Of a stretch of DNA of 64,000 bases, positions 34,235-47,300 are shown one piece after another (position 1 is the stretch's first letter; the number at the start of each line of letters is the position of its first letter). The DNA is from Taenia hydatigena. Taxonomy: Eukaryota; Platyhelminthes; Cestoda; Cyclophyllidea; Taeniidae. The notes beneath the pieces are model-generated. The model was not told the DNA's origin and did not search any database. It saw only the letters and a program-made list of their open reading frames with translations. The translations under genes and the position numbers were made by a program. The stretch is taken from positions 18,822,519 to 18,886,518 of the forward strand of contig JADWOT020000006.1 in NCBI GenBank assembly GCA_036345935.2. Reading direction: 5' to 3'.

Positions 34235-36490
34235 CTGTTTGTCTTTATTTATTGAGAAGATTTGCTGCATTCATTTCTCTTGAAAGTTTGTCTCATACTT
34301 TCGGCTTAAACACTTTCCAATGCTCCTCTAGTTGGCCCTATTTGTAAGCGACAATATGATATGATTGGTGCTGTAAAAATTTTCCAAATCATTACAAGTA
34401 CTGTTGATTTTACGTCTAACGAGTACCAAGTAGCACGAATAGCTTGTGAGTGTGGGAAAAATATTCGGTTTTTTAAGCCACATACGATCGTTGATGCTCT
34501 TTTCAAAACATTTCTATAAACCAATATGCGCTTGCATTAACAGATTAGGAATAAGCAATTTAAATCACTCTTGCAAGAGGCTAAGCCCAAAATCGAATAA
34601 ATGGAGAAAGAAAACGGTGCGAACGAAGGCTAAAATGGCGCTCATCGAAGCAGCTGAACTGGCCAGAAGAACCGGTGCCGCTTCCTCAGGCTGCTGAGAA
34701 CATTTGTTTGTAACTGATATTACTTGCTTCTTTTGAAGCGCGCAACACCAACTGTGCGCCAGTTGTCTGGCTTCACAATCGGGTGACAGGCAGCTGCGAC
34801 AAGAAAAATTAGAATTACTTTGACTTGCCTGAAATGTGTCGAATCACCTTTGATTTTCTCCTTACTAAAAGAGAGGAAATAAATAAATAATCTTACCTCG
34901 AACTGCTTTAGTCCCTTCTGAAAGAATTGTAGGTTTCATGAATCGGGAGGGATCGTGATAGAGACCTTTGCAAATTAAAAAAGCACTTAATTTAGGGTAT
35001 ATTTCCAGCTAAAAATGATGTTTTACGACTGTTTACTTTTAAGATCACTTGCAATAACTACTGGGCGAGAAATTTGTGCCAATTTTGGTTAGTACGGCTA
35101 ACCAAAGTGGGATAAGAACTTCAAAGGCAAGATCTTAATATCGCAGGTTGGAGTACGGCGTATGTGCATGTCCCTTTAGCGCTGAAGTACGGCGCTTGCC
35201 CTTAGGGGTCACAGAGCGTATAAACATATTTTAAGTCCAGTGCTAGGCAATTTTGACTAATCACAGGGGACTCAATTGGAACCCGAAATGCCAATCTGTC
35301 CAGAGTGTTGAGGAAAAAGGCAAGATGAGGTGATCAAGTAGAAAGCTCAAAAAGTTGCGACTTAGACATACATTCGTGGTACATTTATTTTGATAACGTG
35401 TATAGTAAGTTGCTATCTACTTCTGGAGGCTTACATGAGACAATGGATAGCAAAGGCATCTATTTACTGTGGCATCACGACTGGCGAAGGTCCCTTTGGC
35501 CGATCCTACCAATTTAGATACAGTACATGCAAGAGTATTCATTTATAAGGTTAAGATATTTGCTTGAAAGCTTTACTTCTCGCAAAAAGGAATAACAGTA
35601 ATGATATTAAAAGTAGGTAGGTGTCATTTTGCAAATCCTTTATACCTTTCCAAGTAAGGATAACCTAATTACTCACCTTTCGTTTTGAAATTTAGCTTAA
35701 TTTGATCTACTAGCATGTGCCACGATTTTTTCTAGTGACACTTGGGTACATCGTTTGTCAAAAGTCTCCCTATTAAATACTATTAGGCAAAAAAGGTGAA
35801 TGCCATTTGTTTACTCACAATGTGTGCCACCCTACTTATATAAACTTAAGTACAAAGTAATGCGCGGTAAGGTTGAAAAAATGTGGATACGATGCCTCAC
35901 AATAAAAATGAGAGAATTAGAGTCGTGTTTATTATTCAAAATAGTCCCAACCTTGAGCCACAATCTGCTTTAAGGGCGATAGGAGATGTTAGAAACATAG
36001 ACTTGCCTTGAAAGTGTTTAATGCAGTTTTTGCTCAATCAACCCTCCCTTTATATACGAGAGTCACTTCTCAGCGTAAGCCATTTGGCCAGCATGTGAAC
36101 CTTCTACAATTCTGTGGTCTTCTCGTACTCAAAAGCAGTAAGGAGCACAATGAGAATCATTGATGCCGAACACCACCTCGAATCCCCCTTATAGTAGGGG
36201 TAAGTTATATCACTAGAAGAGAAAATTACTTATAAACCGTGGAAAAAATGAGGGGCTGTAAGAAAGTGTAGGCTGTTTAAAATATGCCAACGCAACCTTA
36301 AGGAGGGTTGGTTTTACCTGAATGCCATGCGTCTGCGCCTTAGTGACCTATCATAAGAATCAAACAATTTGATCTAGAGAAATGCGTTCTCTTTCACCTT
36401 TTCTAAACACTAGTCAGTAAATTTTGAGAAATTCTAAACCTCTGAATTTGGGTTCAAAATCATTATGTAAGCACTGTACAGCGCAGATAG

Positions 36491-36940
36491 ACAAACACAG
36501 TTGTGCGCTGTAATAAATTAAGATTGGAAAAAGCGAACGAGGAACCTTATCATCGGTCACCTCCATTTCGGTCTCAGAGCTCTACTACATGTCCGGCTCG
36601 TTATTCAGGAATCGTTCATTCGCTGATGGTCAAAAAGCCGCAACCGGAGTCAATGTCTTCTGTACAACCCATAGGTGCACAAGAGCTCCTTTCCCAGAAA
36701 AACAGTCGGGACCGTCAATTAGAGAATGGTAAGATTTTCCTGTTTTCGCGAGAAAGCACAATGCAAAATGTCCAAAGCCCATCCACTGAAGGATGCATGG
36801 GTCGGGAGGAGGTTAGGAATGAAAGCTCTATTTATCGCGTTTTATTAGCCACCTCTAAATCTAATCGACGAGTGGATAATAAGTGCGCGATAAAACCGCC
36901 AGAACTAGGACTCGATTTCTGGCTTCTAGACAAGACCGCA
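36491..36940 (+). CDS. Possible exon, Ser/Arg-containing protein
   Basis: Open from just after a TAG at 36488-36490, about 150 codons, ending in phase 0 at GACCGCA|GTAAGT. The first in-frame ATG is at 36626 (MVKKPQPESMSSVQPIG). The composition is hydrophilic and Ser/Arg-rich, and LENGKIFLFSRES resembles the GRMFVF/GRMYYY tail motif of genes D and C. A possible next exon begins at about 37306 after CTCTTTTATTCAG, in phase, with about 20 codons. No family domain nearby. Could be another tail-type family member or chance; this open length is at the edge of what chance gives in such DNA. Confidence 0.35.
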
Positions 36941-37515
36941 GTAAGTTTGTGTCCCATCAAAAAGGGTCCATTAATTGTAATTCCATTATTTTCAATGTTT
37001 TGAGGGTTTTCTGTCGTTATTTATTGTGTACAATAAAAAACCAAGTCAATTCATGCGACCATTTCATGTGTCAGTGGTCGTAGGAGCATCAGTAGCCCTT
37101 TTGTTTGACGGTTTTTCGCTGATGGATTAAGGTGCCCTTCTCAATGCACTACCTAACGGTTCCTTTTATCTCAGGTTACTTTTCATAACTAAGTGACTAG
37201 ATTACTTCTGCTATCGACGCAAAAATCACTTTTACTGCATTATCTAGTTTGATTAGGAATGAGCCGCTTTTAAATTTAAAAACCGAGGAAAAATTCTCTT
37301 TTATTCAGGTGGCAACTATTCACTACAACAGAGGACTTTTCATGATAAAAATGTTTGGAATAGTATGCTGATGCTTATGTTATTATTTTAGTTATTCGTT
37401 TAAGTTTTCTTCTCGGTCCCAAGACCTCCTAAGGCTTCGCCTTTCTACGTTTGCTAAGCAGAATGGCCTTCTGCTTATGAAAGTAGGGCTCAGCCCCCCT
37501 AACCGTCGGCTGCGC

Positions 37516-37560
37516 GATATTCTGCCTTAGTATTACGTCTTCCATCAGCTTCAAGACAGA
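37516..37560 (+). repeat. Decayed fragment of the 59.5-61 kb repeat family
   Basis: ATATTCTGCCTTAGTATTACG followed by AGCTTCAAGACAG aligns with TGTATTCTGCCCTAGTATTACG ... CCTTCAGGGAAG of the copy at 59554-59730. Flanks are too decayed to place. Confidence 0.5.
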
Positions 37561-37870
37561 TTAAGGATATTATATTGGTGCTGGAGGAATTGAAACCCTG
37601 GTCAGAAAGAGAGCCACCTTGATTTTCATACTGCATTAGTAGACCTTGCCAAGATTGAAGAATTGCAGATGCTTCAAATGAGAGAATCCGTAACCGTTAT
37701 TAACAAATGAAGCGATACTAGTCATGATCGTGAATCACCTGGAAAGTTCGTTACGGATGTTTCGATCGTATCACTTTAAGGGTGTCAATGAAATAAACAC
37801 TCAATTTATCTCCTTACTAGCTGTATAAAACCTCACATACTTGAAACGTTGGCCCCACAAAGCTCTTTAA

Positions 37871-38192
37871 AACTCCATCCTTTATTAAATAACTCTGCTC
37901 TGGGGTCAGTCTTTCAGCTAACACATTCCTCCTCCCCAAATACAGTTTCAAAACAGGAGAAACTGTTCAGGATTACGAAAAGACATCAGCAATTTTGCAG
38001 TTAAATATCTGCTCAGTTGAACAAAAATCTGACGACTGACGCAGCTGATTCGTGGGCGCTCAATCGCAGCACCGAATACGTTGTAATGGTTGATGGTGAT
38101 AATTGACCGAAGGGAGTGCCGAGCACGACGCTTAGGAGAGGAGGGTAAAAAGCGGCCTAGATAACGCTTTAACAGTTTGTTTAGCTTTGCAT
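37871..38192 (+). repeat. Dispersed repeat R2, copy 2
   Basis: Partner of 25951-26270, same orientation, with many substitutions and small indels. Not obviously coding. Shared blocks are listed under copy 1. Confidence 0.65.
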
Positions 38193-41100
38193 TCCTGTAA
38201 GATTCCAAGGAGATAAAGTCAGATTGCGTCTTTTGCTAATTTCAGTCACCGATGTTGATAAATAGGCTTCCTACTAAGTTATACGAGAGCCTTTAGGTAA
38301 AACCATACTGTCACAAGCCTAGTCTTTTTCTTATTCTCTGCTGATGCTCTTTTAAGGATAGCACGCTGAGTAATGTCAAAGAAAATCCATCTTGCATTGC
38401 AGTAATAAAATTTATTTAGTCGTATTATTTTTTACTGCCAATAGCTATTTAGGAGTGACCTCAATTTGAAGGGGATGCTCTCCAACAAACATATGCATTG
38501 CACTGTCTTCATCCTTCAGTACAGTTTAATACCTCTGTGTAGGTTAAAAGTTCTTTAAGAGGCATGAGAAGAGTTCCATGCTCCGTACGATTAATTTCAG
38601 CGAAATATTTGTGAGCAGTTTTATAGACTTAAGCATGCTTACATTCCTGTTTGAGCTTCCCTCATGACGGCTCGACTATGATACTAGTTTTCTGCTAATT
38701 TGTCAGCGAAAAGATGTTAAGTAAATATCGCTGTTGTGTTTTTTGACAAGTTTCGCTTACCACTATGTAGAAGAGGCCAAACAACACGCAGTATTCCCGC
38801 GAGGAAAATTTTTGTACTCTCAATAAGTTTCGATGAGGTGCATTTCGGCGAATTAAGAGTTAAGTCTAAACTGTAATTTGGACACACATTGCTGGTATTT
38901 CAGTGTAAAATTAAAAGCTGCTAGCCATGACCTTTTGAAAAGCTAAATAAATAGGTTGATTGGTAGACCTGCTGTGCATTTTACTGGACATGTATGAAAG
39001 CAGAACAGGAGGTATGGTATTTTCAGCCGCGTACATTAAACTCTTCTTAAAGAAAGGGCGGATTGAGTCGCGACCTCTATTTTAGTATAAATTGCTTACG
39101 CTTAAGTTGCATAATCGAAGCTATAAACACAAATTTTTAGCCGATCAGGAGCTTTTAGAATGCTAAGTTTGTCATTTGATTGGTTGATTGATTGTATAAT
39201 CTATCAATCACTTCATTTTACACGAGTGAAAGAACAATTAGATGTGTGACTTTTTCTAAATGCACAAATAGAAACCTCCGTTTGCATAACTGGGAGCTCA
39301 TGAGTACGAAGACGTTTTCTATTTAATACAGACGAATTCCCTATCCTCTTCAATAGGGTTAAAATATTCGAAACGGTAAAATTGAATGATGGTGTGCCAA
39401 AAATTTGATTTATAGGATTATGTTATGAACTAACCCATTAAAGTGAATTGCAGTTACTTGATCTTTCGATCAGGTCACTGACATAGGCTGCGTGCTTTTG
39501 TGGTGATATGGATTAGCAAAAAGCGCATTTTGATTACACGAATTTTTTCGAAATCCTCAATGTCTCTCTTCTTCTCCTTCAATAGAAAGCTTGCGTCATA
39601 GGTACCCTCACGCCAAATAACCACACCTTTTCCGTATACTCACGAATGTAGGTCTGGGGTGGGGCTTGGTGATGAGTCAAACCCAGTTACAAAATTGAGG
39701 TGTGGTTGGTGGGTATCAGAGCTTGTGCCTCGCAAATATCCTCGCTAAAGTTAAAGAAATTGGCCTCGGCAAAGTCAAAATATCAGATTTTAAGGAATCA
39801 CTCTTGATACTCTTAACCAAATGGAGATGTGCAATCTTCCAGGGTTACCAATAATGCCGGTAGAACCTCCGCAGTTTAGTGGGTAAAAGAAAAAAAGAGT
39901 ATAGAAACAGATAAACAGACGTCGATACAGGTAGAGGGCTATGTAATTCAATTTGAGATACCTCATTGAAGTGGTGTTGCCAGTGGATTGCAGGAGAAGT
40001 AACTTTGTGGGTTACATGAACTGATTAACCTGTGTGTTTAGCGCAATTTCATGATAGGATGGCACAAAAATCCCTCGTTTTATTCAAAGCTTGTGAATTA
40101 GGTGGAAATTTGCCTACCATATTCCCGCACTTCAAAATTATATTTTTTTTTCAAAGTATTAATTTAAATCTCGATCAAAACGACGCGTAGGTACTAGATA
40201 CTTCAAATTTTTGTCACTTATCGGGTAAATAGTTCATCTCAAATGTTGGTGCAGGCCCTTCAAGGAGGTAGCAGTCCTACTGACACATCATCTCGTTTTA
40301 ATGCTGTAATATTCTAAACCTGTTTCCCTCTTTCGTGGACTCGAAAGTCTCTCCTTGACTTTAACATTGCTCTTTAAGATGCCTCAATCTCAGCTAGTAA
40401 AACTCCCTTCACCTTCACTAATCATCAGCGCATTTTGTTTGGAATACTAGCCTTGACACTCGCCTCTAAAAAAACTTCAAAAGTTATCAGACAAGCAGTA
40501 ATGCTTCGATTGCTTATTTAACCCTTTGTTTTGGTTTTATGGACAAGTAAGGCCTTCTATGCATATTATGTCCTACTATTACGAATTTTTGTTCTCAGAA
40601 AGTACTTCTAATGCTACAAAACAACATCTGAGCGCACAGCTGCCTTGACATCTAGATATTTTGTGAAGCGCATAATGAAATCAATGTGCAAAAGCTGGTT
40701 TATCTAAAATGACAAATTTGAAAATCCTCCTCTAAACACGTGTGTAACTTCATTCATGTTAAACCACTTCTCCTTGACAATATCTCTTAAACAGGATCAC
40801 AGTTTGATTACACCTGTCCGATTGTCTACAGTCATGATATTTTTGTGGTCAAATTCCTATTACTCTATTTCTTTTCAAGATGTGATGTGTTCTGAAAGAG
40901 GACATCCCTTTAGGAAATCGAGAAGTTTACTGACTCTAAAATTATTTATGAACCTCAGTCCTTTGGAGGGTAGGTTTCCTCATCAAAATGGGATGGTGAA
41001 AACTTCTTACGTCGAATCAAAGTTTTTTATTATTTACATTGCGGCCCTTCGTTGATTACACTGTCCATTATACGTAAGACTGGAGCTAAATGGTCTAAAA

Positions 41101-42335
41101 CCGAAATTATTATTAAATGGAGGCGAGACGTTGCCCAATGGTGCATCTTTATCACCAATTCTAACCTAGATGAGTCAATAAGGCATCATGTCACTTGTCT
41201 TTGCAAACAACACTCTTGGATCCATATTCGGGTCAGTCTGCAAAGCAATGCGCTGCTCATGATAGAGTTAAATTGATTCTAAGGCCAATCATGGACTGTT
41301 AGGCAGTAATTTTGGAAAGTTATGTTTCTTCAAAGAGTAGGCTAGCGCGTCGAAATGAACATCATAAATTCATCACAATGGGCCATACATTATGAGCATT
41401 TCTATAGAATTTTGGTAAAATTATGTATATTAAAGGACCATAGTGAGTGAACAGCCACGTAACCAGCCAGTGACAGTAGAAAAATGAAACGACTATGAGA
41501 TCCTGACATTGGTCTACTGTTTTAATGCTGTTTCAGAGAAATGCGACTAGATTTTGAAGTTAAGATTTATGCAAGACAAAACCTACTGACCCTTCTGTTT
41601 CTGAAGAAAAGCTACTAATGCTTTTGATTAGCATACACTATACAGAGGCAAATTATGAGTCTGTATCTCCCATAGGTGTTCCTTTTCAAAAAAAGCTGTG
41701 CTTTTGAGCATTGGAGTTATTTGAAAGCCATGATGGCTTTATGTGACACTGCATGAAAAAGACTACGATTTTTGCATGAAAAATTTGGCGTTAACTCTCC
41801 TGAAGGGAATTGTTTTGCCTCTCCAATCACTCTGATGCAATATGTATGAAGACAAATAAGCTTGTCATTAGGCTTCATGCCTTGCCAGTCCGTCGACAAC
41901 AACCATTAAACCTTAAAATTAACCCATGTGTTTGTAGTTCCTTTCAATCTAGGATTTTTACTTTTCATTTCACCTTAAATTATAGGTCGATTCTTCGCAG
42001 TGCTCCACTTTCTCCTCTAACCAGGTATTTCATGGTTAAGGGCTACAAGTTCTTCTTTTACCGGCGTTGTGCACTAACTCTTCACCGAATCTTACCTTTA
42101 GGTGGCAGTGAGCTCTTGTTTTTGGCATCGCTTAAGCTCTGCTTGGCACGGGAAAGGCACTTTATTGGAAGGAAATTTGATAGGCGTAATTGTGAGCTTA
42201 TTAAGTCACCTAGCAGATGCATTAATACAAATTGCAATTTTCTTTAAGAAAACCTTATCTTAACATTGTATTTGTGAAAGGAAAGGTAGTTCAAAAAATG
42301 TTAATGGTTGCTATTTAAACCTTTGAGCGGACTTG

Positions 42336-42365
42336 ACTTTTGATTTGGCCTTCCAAATCAAAAGT
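42336..42365. repeat. Perfect hairpin, 13-bp stem
   Basis: ACTTTTGATTTGG, loop CCTT, CCAAATCAAAAGT. It lies about 465 bp upstream of the gene F start and is the longest perfect short hairpin noticed in the window. Confidence 0.65.
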
Positions 42366-42828
42366 ATCCAAACGACATTTCCCCGTGTATTTTTTTTGTC
42401 GGTAGAAGACTAGGCTACCGCTTTTACTCCATTGACTAATAAGTTAACGAGATGAAGGCTTGCACTTCTTATAAGAAAAATTTCCTTTAGAAATACTAGA
42501 GGATAAAGAATTGGTTTCATAATCAGGTGCAATTCATCGTATTCACCACTTTTGAGGGTTTTAGTCATCAGCACATTTAACTATCCTCATGTAATTCAAA
42601 GGATCAATGTCGCGGAGTTTGCTGACGCATTTTCATGTCACGATGACAATAAGTCAGTCAATTATTACGGAATTTTTTTGAGCTTGAGTACCCATTTAAC
42701 CCCATGGCAAACACCCATTTGCTACCAACTAGCCAATCCGCTCATCTCACAGGGCAAGTTATTCGTGGGCTCACCAAATATAAGCCTGCTTTTCAACAAA
42801 GTGTGACCACTGGAAAAAAGGGCTTACA

Positions 42829-44253
42829 ATGACGACATTGAAACCGTTATCCGAAGAGAAAGGCAAGGAGAAAATCTACTACGATGAGATTCTTCAAGTC
42901 TACGGCGCTGAAAAAATCAAGCCAAGGGGTGTACACACACCAAATGAGGCTTTGGAAGCGTTGAAGAAACACTTAGATGATAAAAAGGTGGCAAAAGCTA
43001 AGGTGGTCGCCAAGGTTAATGCTCTGAGTTTTAAGAAGAAGGGCGTGAACAACAATTTCAAATTGAAGGAGGTGCCCTACGAAGCAGTAAAGAGCTTCTA
43101 TCAATTCTCGGATAAACCCGAGTTCGTGGTTATTGGTGTCGTGAGCAAGGAGATCCCTAAGCAATACATCGTCCTTGCCGCACCCAAGGCAAATAAGTTA
43201 GACAGGCTCTTTGATGTGCTACAAACGTCTCAATTGACTCCAGAACACAAGTTGGACAAGCCTGTGCCTCCGGTGAATGCTTCCTTAATCACTGTTGTTG
43301 GAGCTGAATCCGAAAGCTCGACTTCACAAAGCTCTTCAGAAAGTCGCAGGTCAATGTCACCACCTGTTCTACGAAACCAACCGTTAGAGCCGCCTACAGA
43401 AACTTCTAGACCCATATCCTATCAAACAGACACCCCTCGTTCTCCAAGTCCTCAACAGCAACCGTCGCGTACGAGAACAGAATCAAAGACTTCAGAAATC
43501 TCCTACGCTTCAAAACTTTCCATGCCTCCCTCTATCTCAAGTCATCATCAATCTGTTGCTAGACCACTGTCAAGCTTCTCATCTTCGTCAAGAAGTAAAA
43601 CAACTCCCACTCTAAAAAGAGAATGCTCAAACCAAAGAACCATTTCATTGAGTAGATCTTCAAGCTGCACAATCCCAGCTCCTCAAGTTTCATCTTCGAG
43701 AGCCACGCCGTCATCTATTGTTGTTTCTCATGAAAAATCTGTGGAATACAATGAAACCAAGAACCAGTTTGTCGTCTACAAGCCCGCAAAATATAGATCC
43801 ACAAAGGGCAAGTCATATGAGTACGGTGAATCGGTCGATCGAAAGCTCAATTACTATAACTCCAGCAGTTCATCGGACGAAGAAGAGGATATCAAAGATC
43901 GTTCGGCTATGAAAATATCTGAACAGTCTGAACATTCGTCACGTAATGGTAAACAAAAACCAAGGCGCAGATCAGATTCTGAAAATCCTCAGAACAATGA
44001 GCGGTTGTCTTCAAGGATCTACTACTTTTGTGCAGACAGAGGAGAATTTAGCAGCAGTGACAGTGACAGTGACAGTGACAGCATGACTGAAGACTCCTAT
44101 ATGGTGAGACGTGTTAGCTCAAGGTCACAGCCCAAAATTGCCCCATCAAAGAGGCGAAACCGAAGCTCTAGCTCTTCCTCTTCTTCATCTTCATCGGTTT
44201 CAGATGATCGAGAGTCCAGGACCTCATCGATCTACCGCATAATGCGGTACTAA
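42829..44253 (+). CDS. Gene F: PH/PTB-like domain protein with Ser/Asp-rich tail
   Basis: Intronless, 474 residues from ATG 42829. Residues 13-133 are the Lys-rich domain: IYYDEILQVYG, a helix (EALEALKKHLDDKKVAKAKV), VNALSFKKK, VPYEAVKSFYQF, FVVIGVVS, YIVLAAPKANKLDRLFDVL, matching the strand and C-terminal helix order of gene C. The tail is Ser/Pro/Arg-rich, then has FVVYKP (about 314), LNYYNSSSSSDEEED (340), RIYYFCADRGEFSSSDSDSD (396) and a final ten-Ser run before SIYRIMRY. The SD repeat is a hexanucleotide (GACAGT) array, while the last Ser run uses mixed codons. SSDEEED and SDSD are typical casein kinase 2 sites (inference). AATAAA lies 101 bases after the stop. Function unknown. Confidence 0.85.
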   Translation: MTTLKPLSEEKGKEKIYYDEILQVYGAEKIKPRGVHTPNEALEALKKHLDDKKVAKAKVVAKVNALSFKKKGVNNNFKLKEVPYEAVKSFYQFSDKPEFVVIGVVSKEIPKQYIVLAAPKANKLDRLFDVLQTSQLTPEHKLDKPVPPVNASLITVVGAESESSTSQSSSESRRSMSPPVLRNQPLEPPTETSRPISYQTDTPRSPSPQQQPSRTRTESKTSEISYASKLSMPPSISSHHQSVARPLSSFSSSSRSKTTPTLKRECSNQRTISLSRSSSCTIPAPQVSSSRATPSSIVVSHEKSVEYNETKNQFVVYKPAKYRSTKGKSYEYGESVDRKLNYYNSSSSSDEEEDIKDRSAMKISEQSEHSSRNGKQKPRRRSDSENPQNNERLSSRIYYFCADRGEFSSSDSDSDSDSMTEDSYMVRRVSSRSQPKIAPSKRRNRSSSSSSSSSSSVSDDRESRTSSIYRIMRY

Positions 44254-44353
44254 TTATTAAGGCTGAGGCTGATTTTGCCCTCCTTTTTAGTTTTTTTTTA
44301 TCCTAAACAAACCCACAGCTTGTATTTTCCTTTAACCTTAACCTAGCTATTGC

Positions 44354-44359
44354 AATAAA
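44354..44359 (+). terminator. Polyadenylation signal of gene F
   Basis: AATAAA 101 bases after the stop, followed by a T-rich stretch. Confidence 0.65.
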
Positions 44360-47300
44360 TCCTTTGCCGAAAGTCACCCTGTATTTCTGTCCCGAATATC
44401 CTATTTTCACTTTGATTGGTAAAATTTCACATGATTTGTAGACATTGGGCTTTTAGGACTATACCGATTCAGCTAGCTTATAAAAGTGAGGGAAAGTTAG
44501 ATCTACATCAACTTTTAACTAACAGTTTAGTAGGTACTTTTCGCGGTAAATTAAACATGAGAAGCTAATGGCTTTCAGGTAACCGTTAAAAATGTAAGGT
44601 GCACTTGAATCTTAGGTGGAGAAGGAAATGAACTACCTTGCAACAATGCTGTAGGATTTCGTCACACAGCACCTTAATTTATGTTTAGTCGAAGAGTAAG
44701 ATGATGCAATGACTCTTTATGGCAGATAAACCGTCTTGTTGCGCAGTTTATGCGCATTTTGAGTGCATAAACTATTTCAACGAGAAACCAGTGGAAAGAG
44801 GGTATTAGGTAAAGGCTTCTCATACCTGTGCAGAATTTTATCTTTTGGTACCCAATGGCCTTCATATAACAAACAAACGATCACATGTACCAATCTGATA
44901 CTCTCATGAAGACAAATTTTCCTTAATAAAAACTTTGCGCTTGTTATTACCCTTTCATTTTGCGCAGCATTTTAAAATTTCATCGTTATCTGTCCAAGAG
45001 TAGTTTATTCATCCTATTCTTTGAGCTGTACATGGCTATTCGTTTCGCGTTGTAAATACCCGAGCAAGTAAATTCATAATCTGAGCACCCATTATGAACA
45101 GGCTACGAGGGAGTCCAAAATTGGTGGTGGTTACCCAACCTAGCAATGGTGGCCAGATAAGGCCTACCAACTAAAAAGAATATCGTTGTTTCTAAATCCA
45201 TCACGGTCTTACTTTCAGTCAAATTAGCATCTCACACTTCTTGTGTCATAAAGGAAAACAAATTCTTTCCTGTGGTCACTTTATAAAAGTTTGGACAGAC
45301 TTAAGCCTGATTTAACTTTGGAAGTTAATTTAAAGCGCCAAAAGCCATCGTTCGATAGTTTATTTTTCCTGCTAATACCAAACAATATTGTTTTTAAGAT
45401 CAGTTTATTTTGAGCACAATAAATTGGGCAAAATAATAAGGTAGATTTTAAGCAGACGGACGATTTTGGCTAAAAGAGACTGGAAGGAGCAAATGATTCA
45501 TCGTGTTTTCAAAGCACATGCGAAGTGCTACCCTTATTTGTCTTCGAGCAGGACTGTTCTTGCATTTAACCGTTGACCGTATATCAATAGGATTTCATGT
45601 AAAAAATAATTTTTCTTATTTGATTTTGCTCTAAGTGTGAACTGTGTGGCATTTAAATGCGTATTAATTTTCATCTTCGTTTACATCAGCCTTTGATGTG
45701 CTGAGCTAGGACTGATCACCTTGTGATCTTGCCAGGTAGTGACGATGTAGAAAATGGTTATTAGCTAACTCTGCTCTGCATTTGTTTATGCCTTAAGTGG
45801 TGCTACACTGTGCTGATAAAAGAGCCAATGCTTGTGATGATTTCTGCAACCTGATTACCTGATTTGTAGAAAGGAAGCATAACTCCTCGTCGTAGTGACA
45901 ACCACCAGCCCAAAGTTTAAGCAAATTGTTTCAAGCCAATGAAATTTACTCTTAATTACTCGTCATCGCTTTGTCGAGAACTTCAAGCGGAGCAAGTACT
46001 TTAAAAATATGCCCCAAAATGAATTAAACTATGCCTTAATGCGATAGTCGTCACATAAATTAAGTACAGTCTAAAAATTAAGGCAGCTAAAGCTTAACCT
46101 TGTGTTAATTTAAGTGACTTTTAAGTTATTTTTAAAGCCTAACTTATGAGACTACCAAAATACATTACGGGCCTTATGGTCCCCAACCCCATTCATAGCA
46201 GTGGTTTTGGACGTAGCCCGGGGAACAGCCCGTTTCTAAGCATGCCGGACTTTGTTAGTAATCTTTGTTGAAAAAGGCCATTTGCTCACATGCCGGGCAT
46301 AACCAAGTCGGTAGGTTATTGTGCCCCATGATGCCTCCACTTTTTGAGATGGTGGCAAGGTCACGGCATCGCCCTGACGATAAAAAGCACCAATTTGACT
46401 ACTCACAAGGCATGCCGCTAGGATTCGTACTCTATTGTCTGCCTTTTAGAAAATACTGAACAAAACTTAAGAAAATATTGAATAAAGCATTGTTATCGGT
46501 TTGCAACAAAGTAGGTTTAAAGTAAATTATTTTACAATCGCAGTCTAAGTGTTACGCTTTACCTTACTTTTATCATCTTGCAAAATAACTTACAATAAAA
46601 AGCCACACAAGTCTAAAAAGCGTTGACGCACTTCACTGTTCATGACTTAAAGTCTCTTTGCTTGGATTCTACCGCATGCTCCTTATGCATGCCGTGAGGT
46701 GCGTCAATAGGTGTTGCTGGGCCCGAATGCGTGCGCCATCGACTGACAGACAAGCCCGCGTGTTAGCATTCAGTAAGCGTATGAAAAAATGACTATTTGT
46801 TTGACATTACAAAGACTTCTCATTGATCATTGTCACCGCTACGAGGGTGTCACTTATCAAGGCGCCATTCAGCATTTACCATATGGTGTGCAGATGGTCA
46901 AGATTCCTCGTAAATGAGGACACCTATGAAAAACCTCAGACCCAATATTTGGGACTTTGCCTTTGTTGTCAAGGTTATTACTTATAATGCAGAGCACGGA
47001 ATTGATTTAATTAAGTAGCTATGATTTTACTATGCAAATCCAGCATTTTTAATGTTTTGTTTGATCCTCGGCTCATCAACTGCTCTTTGGCATGCTACCC
47101 ATAATAATTCGTTTATTGTAATTCTGACCTGCAGTCAAATACTTTTTTTGGGAGGTGGCAAGGTGTCTGTACTAAAAAGCAATTTTTGGACCACTTGTTC
47201 ACGCGGGTGCTAAAAACTAACAGTGCAGGAAAAGTGTGTGAAGAGAGTCCTATTTCATGTCTAATGTCTCAATCATAAAGTAATTCATGGGCGCATATTC

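Larger units (their letters stand above)
34235..42828. other. Spacer between genes E and F
   Basis: Eight and a half kilobases. It contains one fair coding candidate (36491-36940), a decayed repeat copy (37516-37560), the second copy of repeat R2 (37871-38192) and a hairpin (42336-42365). AATAAA at 34596 is the first canonical signal downstream of gene E. A 145-codon forward open frame at 41810-42247 shows no coding features. The rest is AT-rich with nothing I can name. Confidence 0.45.

Noticed and set aside
41810..42247. 145-codon forward frame
   Set aside because: Composition is not protein-like, with no splice or family support.
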